From Solea solea (lineage: Eukaryota; Chordata; Actinopteri; Pleuronectiformes; Soleidae), in the NCBI RefSeq assembly GCF_958295425.1, contig NC_081139.1, positions 24,658,888 through 24,722,887 on the forward strand: a DNA stretch of 64,000 nt, written 5' to 3'. The notes below the pieces were generated by a model. The model was not told the origin of the DNA. It was given only the letters and a program-made list of their open reading frames with translations, and searched no databases. Shown one piece after another: positions 31,258 through 39,700 of this stretch. The stretch's first letter is position 1. Each line of letters starts with the position of its first letter. Position numbers and translations under genes: made by a program.

Positions 31258-31261
31258 TTAA

Positions 31262-31847
31262 AGGTGACATCGAATGCGTATCGCACATATATGTTAGTTA
31301 TGGAGGTCTACTTATATATATTAACTTGTTTTCATGGTTAAAAAACCTCCCAGTCGCTGCAAACGAGCCGATCAAAATATCTCCTCACTGATGCTCTTGT
31401 CAGCCGCGCTGTTTCAGACCAAAATCGCACCCCCAGAACGTGGACTGTGTTGTGATTGGCCAGGTACCTGGAAATGACGTAATTGGTACGCCAGCTCTCA
31501 GATACACAGCTCCCCCTCTGGCACGGTGGATGCTCTGCATCTCAGCAGCTACAACAAGAGTAGTTCTTCTTCTTCTGCGGTTGAATGTACGCAACCGGAT
31601 GTGCCCGGACTAGTGCCCGCACCAGGAGGCGCTACGGTGGTGAGAGGAGTGGTGAGGATTTCTGATGACATCATCAGCATAGGGAAGTGCCGATCCGCTT
31701 CGCAGAGCCCAGGAAAACAATACAACACTATTTTCTCAGCAGTGGCTGAACTGTTTGTTCTGAAACTTTAGGGTTTTATAAACGAGGTAATGACGCAGAT
31801 ACACACACAAATGCAGCGTTAATTGGAGCTTCCAGTCTATGTCGCCT
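31262..31847. mobile_element. TTAA-flanked non-autonomous DNA element
   Basis: TTAA stands at both sides (31258-31261 and 31848-31851). The left end is AGGTGACATCGAATG and the right end read inward is AGGCGACATAGACTG: 12 of 15 match. A TTAA duplication is the rule for piggyBac-type elements, but the ends do not start with the usual CCC, so the superfamily is uncertain. The inside includes a GC-richer block with 'gttgtgattggccaggtacc'. No transposase. Intron 1 of stx18. Confidence 0.7.
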
Positions 31848-31851
31848 TTAA

Positions 31852-33000
31852 ATGGAAGGCTCTGTTGTGAACTGTTGCAAAATTTCCAGTAAAGATAAAT
31901 AGACACCTAGCAAAAGGGTAGACTTGATGGACAGTGATGGTGTCACCTATCATCACCCATCATTGTTAACTGACATAACCACAGGCTCACAGACAACTAA
32001 CAAAGAGGCCTGAATGTGTGACAACTCAGACTTTCTGAAGTTTACAGTGATGCCATATTGTGCATGTGAACTCAAGCACACATGCAGACAGCAGCATATA
32101 GATTTTTACTTATATTAAATGAACAAACATACTGTCAAAAAAGATTAAACTTTATTCTATTACTCAATGGGTAATCATTATTTATTATATTAAGTTTGAG
32201 TGCTACGCAAAGCTATAATGTATTATCAGATACTGGCAGTATTTAGCATAGCATAGGCTGACTGGAGGCAGAATAAGCTGCTACCTCCTTGAGTTCTATG
32301 CTGGTACCCTCTAAAACTATTATTTTTAGTGTTTATTTATTTTGTACAAAAAGTTAAATTTATATCCACATCTGTTGTGACATGTGTATGCAAAATAATA
32401 CATGTATTCCACTACAGAGTAGACTAAATTACCCCTGCAGTTGGGTTCAGGGAAAGATTTATATATATCAGTATCAGTATCAGTTATCAGACCATGCACC
32501 CCTAATATTTCAGCATATCGGATATTGGCAAAAAGTCCAATATTGTGCCTCCCCACTATAAAGTTAATATTTCTACAGAGTTAAGCTGTGAAACTGTTTT
32601 CACATAAAACATCACCTAATTTATATAACATGTCTTTCATTTTAATATGTTTGAGTGCTTTGGGCAGTGCTTGCTATTGATATGCATGGTTGATTTTAGG
32701 CACAACAAGATAATGTATATCAGAACCCTGTATTTTGAAAATCAGTACATCACAAAAACGGAGCATTGTCTCGGAATATTGTGCTTTAAATATCTTTCAC
32801 TCTGGTGTGTGAAGGTCAGGACATAGTGTTGTGCAAATGAAGGAAGACTTGCACAAAAAGATGAAGAATCTTTGGACACTAAACTTAAATAGGTCTGTGC
32901 AGACAGTGAGAAATGTCCAAAGCACAAAAATGCTGTGTTGCTACACAAAGTGTGTGATGCTACACAATTGCCCATCAAAATTAAGAGATGCCTTTAAATG
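31852..33000 (-). other. stx18: stx18 intron 1, near exon 1
   Basis: No gene is seen. About 32463-32560 carries the 'gcatatcggatattggcaaa' block of a common fish DNA-element family, apparently a fragment. Confidence 0.45.
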
Positions 33001-33075
33001 AATTGCAAAGATTAATGCATTAACTTTGGCAGCCCTAATATACATATACATATACATATATATATATATATATAA
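33001..33075. repeat. right-end fragment of the hAT-like family plus TA tract
   Basis: The 28 bases at about 33013-33040 (start 'taatgcattaactttggcag') repeat the right terminus of the element at 26539-27180. They are followed, as there, by 'atatacata' and a TA microsatellite (to 33074). The rest of the element is absent. Confidence 0.7.
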
Positions 33076-33355
33076 TGAATCTTTAAATGGAGTTGCTCAT
33101 CTAAATTTGACTGAGGAAAGTCTGATATGGACTTTTTTCACTGTCTGAGCAGCTTCCATCTGGGCACTGTCTACCATAAATAAAGTTAGAACTTAAAATA
33201 CAAGGCGCGAGTCAGATATTTGTTTATTCTCTCTATGTGAGCCCTACTTCTGTTGCATAACTGGGATTCACAGTATATTCGTTCCAGTAGTCAGCTGTCA
33301 AAGTCACAGTAGATCCTAATGCTGTTAGCTAAAGCTAGCTCTGGGAAACACTCAC

Positions 33356-33508
33356 CACTTCCTTTGCCCTTGGAGAGAAGCCGCTCTTGGGTCTGCTCCG
33401 CTTGAAAATGTCATCTTTGGTGGAGTCGAAGCCGATTCCTATCGCCTTGTTTCTGGTTTTCACTGTCTTGACACTGGCTTTGAACAGAAGAGTTATATCC
33501 ACAGCCAT
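33356..33508 (-). CDS. stx18: stx18 exon 1: start codon and N-terminal motif
   Basis: The exon encodes residues 1-51: [20 protein letters not shown], then a KAIGIGFD linker and [10 protein letters not shown]. The first 21 residues match human syntaxin-18 almost exactly; this N-peptide is the part that binds the SM protein SLY1. The ATG at 33508-33506 has a strong context (A at -3, G at +4). No upstream ATG in frame follows an earlier stop, so this start is the only sensible one. Donor GTGAGT at 33355, phase 0. The loop after residue 25 is shorter than in mammals. Confidence 0.96.
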
Positions 33509-33720
33509 GTTCGCGCTGCTGCAGGCTGCAGCCCTGTAAACAAACTGACACGTCACCAAGAGACGACGTCATTTTCCTGCGACGCAGCGGAATTTTCCCT
33601 GAGCAAAGAGAGGAAATCCTTAACGTTTCACCTTAAGGGTTTATTTGGGACGTATTTGTTCCTGTGGCTTTTGTGCCTCGTATTACTTACATCCCACAAG
33701 AGTCCGATCTGGCACCAAAC
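33509..33720 (-). promoter_or_regulatory. stx18: probable stx18 5' UTR and promoter
   Basis: This is the sequence directly upstream of the stx18 start. It is richer in CpG than the surroundings and has no TATA box near the start. A CRE-like TGACGTCG lies on the - strand at 33571-33564. The transcription start is not determinable. Confidence 0.45.
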
Positions 33721-34319
33721 CACTGTTCGCCTCCATTCATTTCACAGGTATGTAAAATATGAAAAATTCCAAAATCTCTTAAATATAAAAACTTAATTGT
33801 AAAAACACTTAAGTGGAAGGGTTTGCTTTAAACACGTGATCATATGTTGAATGATTAAATTATTACAAAGTCTATTTCACACTCATTCACCAAATGATGT
33901 GTGTTCCAGCACATTAAAAAAAGAGTGAGGGAAAATGAGGTGGGCAAATTAGCAAAACAAGCAACACAGAGAAACCATGGAGTTATCAGAGCTCAAACTA
34001 GAAGATATGTGTTTTCTCACTCAGTGCAGTTGGTGATGCTAAATCCTCATGTTGCTGTTTATTTTCAATGGGTGGAAAATTGCAGAAAATGTTCAGCATA
34101 AAAAAGTGTAAATAGCACACACACACAGAAATGTGAGCAAGTGTGTCTGAGTTGGACATTTTGACATAATGAATTGTTGAAATTTGCTGAACATTTTAAA
34201 TGGTGGAAGATGATGACATAATAAAATAAACATGAAAACAATACTTGGGAATCGATGACTCATCATTCTCAAATAATAATCAGGGAAACAGGTAAACAGA
34301 TGGGGCCACACAGTGGAAC
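33721..34319. other. intergenic, nothing recognised
   Basis: AT-rich DNA upstream of stx18. I see no gene, RNA or definable repeat. Confidence 0.5.
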
Positions 34320-34565
34320 ACGTAAGAAGCTTTGCTTCCTGGTCTGGGTCTTTCTGTGTGTAATTTGCATGTTTTCTCTGGGTTCTCTGGTTTCCTTACA
34401 GAGGTTAATTGGACACTCAAAATTGATCATAGGTGTGGATGTGAAAGCAAATGGTCGTTTCTATATTTTGGTCTTGCAATGGACTGGCAACCTGTTCTCT
34501 ACCTTTCGTCAGCTGGGATTGGCACCAGCAGCCCTACTGGCGGAGGATCAAGTGGAAAGTGATGG
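34320..34565 (+). repeat. dispersed fish repeat copy
   Basis: The blocks 'tggtctgggtctttctgtgt', 'aatttgcatgttttctctgg', 'ggttaattggacactc', 'atggactggcaacctgt' and 'cagctgggattggcaccagc' occur in the order of a very abundant fish repeat. This explains the 127-codon open frame at 34255-34638, which is therefore not a gene. Confidence 0.7.
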
Positions 34566-36205
34566 ATTCCTAACCCATAGGGAAACCTTTGGAAATTTGG
34601 GAATTGCTGACTCATCCCATCTCATCATGTGTGGCTAAAAAGTGGAAAAAAGCCACACGGGGCAGATTCCTATACGGTCAAGAAATAAACCCCTAAATTA
34701 GGTACAACTGTTCAACTGCTTGTTCATGCAAATATCCAGTTCATCTTGTCCAATCACAAGGCAGTAATTCATTGCAGACATGACAATGTCTAAATGTGTA
34801 AAAGGAAAAAAAGGAGCACTGTGTAACATATAGGGAAGGGGTCTATTGGTGGAAAATATACATACTACCCATAATTGTATTTTCATAAGTACATAATTGA
34901 TTATGAAAAGTGTATGGTTTTCAAGGCAATGCAAATAAATGGTTTCACACATAAATAAATTATAAGGTCAAGGGAAAGATTGCCTCAGAGGAACACAAAA
35001 GGTTTAATCAGTGTCTAGTGGTGATGAATTGGTGCTCATCATCAGTTATTATCAGTTATTTACCGGATAAAAAGAAAAAGAAAATAAAAACCTGAGCACA
35101 GGAGAGGAGAGGGTTGGTTGAGGAGCTTAAACTTACTCACTTCGATGCATCAAAGCAGTCTTTAGAACGTCTGTTTGACAGTTTGAAGATTGTCTGGTTT
35201 GTTGTAAATAGTCTCAGCTAGGCTTGTTATTATATATATCTATATATATTATTATATATATATTATATTTTTTACATCATCAACAACACACATTCTGATC
35301 GGGTTAGATGTGTACCACTTGGAAGCAAATCTTCAAAGCAAAAGCTACTATAGTTTGTTAACGTGACATTCATGAGTAAGGGAGGGGTTAGATGAAGCTT
35401 CTTGAACTCTCCAGCCAAAATGGTTTACAAGGTTAATTTCTCGAGGCTTCATGTCCCCCCACCGCTAGTCAAAGACTGTCAAACCGCCAGATATATTATA
35501 GGTCATGTTTATCAATTTATAATACAACAAACTGCAACAGTGCAGCCATGGGAATGACTGCCAAGTTAAATAAATAAATTCATCTTAATGAATTCATATG
35601 ACTAAAATCTCTATTTTTGATTTATGATGGGTATGCAACATGACAATACAATGGAATCTAAAATTACTTGATGTTTATCAATGAATAATTTTTTATTAAC
35701 ATTTTAATAACTCATGACAGGGGAACAATTGTTTTTAAACTGTTGCAGTGTTTTTGACAACGTAAGAGGTATTGAATGTTCGTGGGAACATGAAGCGGGC
35801 AGTGGATTCTCAAAATGTTCACAGCAGTATAAAAAAAATGTTCCTCCAACAAATCGCCAACACTAACCCACAAAGTGTGAGTTGATCCATTGTGGTAAGA
35901 GACTGAAATGTACCTGTGGGTCGTATGCTGGAATTACAAACCATAGGACAGTTTGAGTCAAGGTTTTATCTACTGGCAGTTTGCTTAGTGGTTAAAGCTT
36001 TGTATTTGGTGTAGTTGACATGCGTTCAACTCCCATGTTACATTTTTACACACGCTCATTTTTATTTTGAATTTTCACTGCCTAACCATGACTTTGTTTT
36101 TGCCCTAACCCTAACCTCACTCCTTCTGTGAGCCATAACCTTAACCTCTGTAACATTGTGCCTAGTTGAGTAGAAATACCTATGAGTTGTATTAAAGATT
36201 CATGT
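34566..36205. other. intergenic, microsatellite and small fragments
   Basis: No gene is present. About 34812-34835 is a fragment of the family seen at 46893 ('cactgtgtaacatat'). A TA-rich tract lies at 35228-35271. A short telomere-like 'ccctaaccctaacc' at 36102-36115 is too short to be meaningful. Confidence 0.45.
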
Positions 36206-36405
36206 TTTTATTAATCCCCTTGGGGTAAGTATTCCTCTGCATTTGACCCATCCTAGAATTAGGAGCAGTGGGCTGCCACACTGAGTAGCACCCAGGGAGC
36301 ATTGGGGGTTGGGTTGGGTACCCTTTTTTGGCCAGGTGGGGATTTGAGCCGGCGACCCTCCGGTTACAAGCCAAGTTCCCTTTCCACATGGCCACAGGCT
36401 GACCT
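36206..36405 (-). mobile_element. tRNA-derived SINE
   Basis: Read on the - strand, the head has a tRNA-like part with a B box (GGCTCAAATCC, in 'cgccggctcaaatccccacc'). It is followed by the body 'gtggcagcccactgctcc' and 'aggatgggtcaaatgcag', and the 3' end at 'ggggattaataaaa'. This is the layout of a common fish SINE. No target duplication was assigned. Confidence 0.7.
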
Positions 36406-37380
36406 GCTATTCAGGGATTGACCAAAACAACCCGTAGGTATGTTTCAGTTGGAGGACTTGTTGAATTATGTTCATAAAGCACATTAAAACTCAAACAACT
36501 TCCTAAACCAGTGAGGCTTCAGACGCCATTAGTGATGTCACTGGCCCTTAAAGAAGCAAGCCTTGATACGCTCCTCTGCACACTACATCCCATCACTGGT
36601 GAGTTTAGGATGTAGGGTTGTAGGGTAGGTTTGTCATTAGACAACACAAGGTTTCACACATTGGACCTTTAAGTGACTTTAAGTGTGGCAGGATTCTTGG
36701 TGCCAGATGGGCTGGGCTGCTGATATTGTTTATCCACTGGGATTTTCACGTACAACCATTTCTAAGATTTCCGGAGAAAATATCCAGTAAGCAACAGTTT
36801 TCTCAGCAAAAATGCCAGAGGTCAGAGGAGAATGAGTAGACTCTTTTTGAAATGACATTACAACATTGCACCTCTTGGTACACAGCCTGCCGGAAAGTAT
36901 TGGTAGTAGAAGAAGAAGAGGAAGGATTTCAAGTGACAACCACACATCAGGGAGCTGCGATGGGGAGCTTTGGACTGTGTTGACGAGCTGTGGTAAAGAA
37001 ATACAAACTGTGATTGAGAACTTTGTGCTGTGGGGGGCAGCTGTTCACTTCTCGGTATACAGCCTGCCAGAAATGATCATTAGAAGAAGAAGAACTTTGA
37101 ACTGTGAACTTGTCAGAAGAAGAATAGGACTACTGTATCTCTGAAAACATTGAACAGATTGTCTACAGCAGCATACTGTACATTATATATATATGTATAT
37201 ACATATTGTAGGAGCCAGAGATAAGTTAGTTTAGTTCAGGGTTAGGGCGGGTGGTTGATGCAAGATTTGACACCTGTTACAATGTCATTTATTAACAGTT
37301 GGAGTTAACTGTTGGCCTTAAGCCTTTGATTAAATAGCAAGGAAAGGAACGTGGCTTTGTGGCCTTTCTGATGTTAATTT
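36406..37380. other. intergenic, upstream of the Myb/SANT-like gene
   Basis: A right-end fragment of the 46893 family ('cacattggaccttta') is at about 36657-36671. An imperfect direct repeat (acagcctgccggaaagtatt at about 36882; acagcctgccagaaatgatc at about 37059) is followed in both places by a GAAGAA tract. No gene is visible. Confidence 0.45.
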
Positions 37381-37749
37381 GTTCTTTAGATAAAAGCTAC
37401 CATGGACACTTTGATATCTTTGACGGTATGTACTGAAAACTATCTAGCAGTTGGATGGGTGTGTCCATTTGATAAGCTTTACTAAGTTTTGGTGTAACAA
37501 GGTGTAACAAGGTTTTCACTATGTGACATTAGGTCTTGTCTTACTGTTGGAATCTATAGATAGTCATTCACAAACTGAACATCAAGGGAATATTTCTATG
37601 TGTTGTTGATCCTCGAGTAGCTTGGATACATGTGGATAGAAATGTAACTTGAATGTACGGCAAGTGGAAATAAATGTGCAAACCTTAACATTTTAAATAG
37701 TCAAGTTTTCAAATTGTCTATGTGTAATTCTGTTTTGTTTTGTTTTTAG
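37381..37749 (+). promoter_or_regulatory. possible 5' noncoding exon and intron of the Myb/SANT-like gene
   Basis: A good donor (ACG|GTATGT, cut after 37425) and a good acceptor (TTTGTTTTTAG ending at 37749) frame a possible intron just before the start codon, suggesting a 5' leader exon upstream. If spliced, an ATG at 37402 would open a short upstream frame that stops soon after the junction. This is inference from splice-site shape only. Confidence 0.35.
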
Positions 37750-37753
37750 AAAA

Positions 37754-38045
37754 ATGCCTCTCCAGCTTCTTGAAGGAATGTCCAGCAGGAAGCGAAGACC
37801 TAACTGGACAGATCAGGAGTGTCTCCTCCTGGCCCAGTTAATGCAGGAAAAGAAAGACATAATCAGAGGAAAATGTAGCACTGGAGTATCGATACAAGAT
37901 AAAAGACAGGCGTGGGAGGAAATAACCCAAGCCATAAATACCACCTTTCCCCAGATTCAGCGCACAGTTTCTGACTGCAACAAAAAGTGGGAAAATCTGC
38001 TGTCAAAGTCGAGGGAGGAGATCAAACGACAGAAAAGGCAATCAG
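37754..38045 (+). CDS. Myb/SANT-like domain protein, exon 1
   Basis: The exon encodes residues 1-97 and one base of codon 98. After SSRKRRPNWTDQECLLLAQL comes a three-helix Myb/SANT-like domain (about 16-95) with the spaced tryptophans W18, W54 and W79. A basic KSREEIKRQKR tail follows the third helix. Such domains (MSANTD/NAIF1 type) bind DNA and occur both in host genes and in the accessory protein of PIF/Harbinger transposons. The start is the first ATG after a splice acceptor (A at -3); M9 is a possible second start. Donor CAG|GTACAT. I do not recognise a named orthologue. Confidence 0.8.
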
Positions 38046-38138
38046 GTACATGATTGGTGTAAAAACTCATAATATGTATCATTAAATCTGTTAAGTAAGA
38101 ATTTTTATCCAGACATGACATCATTCTTTTATTTACAG

Positions 38139-38271
38139 ATGGAGGTGTGTCCCTTGACGAGTTAAGTGCTGTGACCCAATTAGTGATTTCAGTGATGAAC
38201 CTCTCAGATATGCTGCACCAAGATGGAGAAGACTGCTCATTGTCAGACTTGGTGGAAACACAACAAAACCG
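38139..38271 (+). CDS. Myb/SANT-like domain protein, exon 2
   Basis: The exon encodes residues 98-141 plus two bases of R142: DGGVSLDELSAVTQLVISVM, then an acidic NLSDMLHQDGEDCSLSDLVE segment. It joins exon 1 (phase 1) and exon 3 (phase 2) in frame, which supports the model because neither flanking intron is open in frame. Acceptor TTTACAG, donor CCG|GTAGTT. No domain is recognised here; it links the DNA-binding domain to the tail. Confidence 0.75.
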
Positions 38272-38470
38272 GTAGTTTATTTATTTATTTATTCATTTGT
38301 TGCATTCATACCTGTACTTAACGTACTACAAATGGAATGTACCATTAACATGAAATCTGAATATATTGTATGTCTGAAGCTTGGATTCACTTTGAATGGA
38401 AGTCTTTGGGAAAATGAGCTTCTTCTTCTCAACATCTGTAATCTTTTTCCTGAGCAGTTAATGGTATGCA

Positions 38471-38675
38471 TCGCTAGTTTCAGGTCTTCTTCAACAACAC
38501 ATGATGCCAATTTTGTAAATTATGATCTCATTTAGAGGTAAAATAGATGATAAAGCACAACACATATGTGTTGTGCACATAGATGATGTGCTTTATCATC
38601 TATTTTACCTCTAAATGAGATCATAATTTACAAAATTGGCATCATGTGTTGTTGAAGAAGACCTGAAACTAGCGA
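38471..38675. repeat. long perfect inverted repeat (88-bp arms) in intron 2
   Basis: The left arm 38471-38558 and the right arm 38588-38675 are exact reverse complements over all 88 bases, separated by 29 bases. A further 22-bp perfect palindrome (38555-38576) spans the inner end of the left arm and the loop. The transcript of the host gene would fold here into an 88-bp perfect hairpin. Checked base by base. Confidence 0.95.
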
Positions 38676-38676
38676 A

Positions 38677-38708
38677 CACACTGGTGTCCACTCATGGACA
38701 CCAGTGTG
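38677..38708. repeat. short perfect palindrome beside the long inverted repeat
   Basis: The 14-base arms CACACTGGTGTCCA and TGGACACCAGTGTG have a 4-base loop and start 1 base after the long inverted repeat ends. Confidence 0.95.
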
Positions 38709-39031
38709 ACTGACAGCTGCTATCGTACAACAGGGGCATAACTGCTGGTGACATGAATTTCCATTTGCAAATCATCAACATGACGCCAAACAAAGACAAA
38801 CCCATGCACAAGTTTAGGTGAATCAGTTCCATTTTTAAGCTTTCTACTCACAACGAAACCTGCATCATTTTGGGCATTTCGTGTTGATGAAGATATTTCT
38901 TTACACAATGCTGTGTTCAGTGTCCTTGGGGATAAGGTATAATAAATAGGTTGTTTATTGGTATTTGAATGTGCTGGCCCTGTATGTGAAACAGCTTATT
39001 AAACACATTCATTGATTATTTTTATTTCCAG
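38709..39031 (+). other. rest of intron 2 of the Myb/SANT-like gene
   Basis: Intron DNA up to the TTATTTCCAG acceptor. The only sizable open frame (38720-38908, - strand) shows no family motif. Confidence 0.6.
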
Positions 39032-39425
39032 TTTCAGATGTGAAAAAGATTTGAACAGTCACACAGATGATGACAGTTTCACAAACAAATGTCCACTGAC
39101 AGGACACGAGTTCTCTACATACCCACAACCGCCCAGCTCTCCAGGAGAACAGAAAATGACTGCTTTTACCAGTCTCCCGAGATCACATGTAGTACAGTTT
39201 GGTGCTGCCCATGCCTCCTTCTTAATGGCCTCTGGAGAACACCCAGATACTCCCTGCTCTACTTCTCCAACCACAGCCCACTGCACCTCTTTGCAAGAGC
39301 GAATGGATTTGGAAATGTCTGTGTTGAGAAGACAAGAGGCCGTCCTCAAGCTGCAAGAGGAATATTACACGCTAAAAATCAAGTTGATGCGAAAGCAAAT
39401 GGAAGAGCCACCGCAAAAGGACTAA
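39032..39425 (+). CDS. Myb/SANT-like domain protein, exon 3 and stop
   Basis: The exon encodes residues 142-272 and TAA. A Ser/Pro/Thr-rich middle (FSTYPQPPSSPGEQKM and on) is followed by a predicted C-terminal coiled coil at about 229-267 (SLQERMDLEMSVLRRQEAVL, then KLQEEYYTLKIKLMRKQMEE). DNA-binding head, loose middle and C-terminal coil is the usual build of MSANTD-type proteins and suggests a nuclear dimer. The three exons total 819 nt without any stop or frame break, so the gene looks intact. A 144-codon frame overlapping in another phase is a shadow. A PIF/Harbinger origin is possible; no transposase lies nearby. Confidence 0.8.
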
Positions 39426-39700
39426 AAAACAAACTTGTACAAAACAGAGCTGTAGCTGAATGTGACAGTGAATGTTATGATTTGTCAGTGGTACTCTTGA
39501 AATCTGTGAAGTGTTTTGGCTAATGTGAAACACCAAAACATATTTAATCTAGGTCAGGATTTACTCCATATCACAAAATGAAACTTTCAGCAGGTTTGTT
39601 CCATTATCCTTATGTGACCCAGTCCCTTGCTGCCTGACATTTTGGGTTTAAATAAAAAATAAATACAATACAATCTGTGAGAGTAGTATATGGACCATGT
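39426..39700 (+). terminator. 3' UTR and poly(A) signals of the Myb/SANT-like gene
   Basis: AATAAA occurs at 39651-39656 and again at 39658-39663, about 230 bases after the stop codon. Further AATAAA copies at 40103 could serve longer forms. Confidence 0.55.

Noticed and set aside
34255..34638. 127-codon open frame on the + strand
   Set aside because: It lies across a recognised dispersed fish repeat and has no domain; chance frame.
36102..36115. Telomere-like CCCTAA repeat
   Set aside because: Only two units; no evidence for an interstitial telomere.
38720..38908. 62-codon open frame on the - strand in intron 2, considered as a Harbinger transposase trace
   Set aside because: No DDE-nuclease motif could be recognised.
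39089..39523. 144-codon open frame on the + strand
   Set aside because: It overlaps exon 3 of the Myb/SANT-like gene in another phase; only the phase joining exons 1 and 2 is supported.
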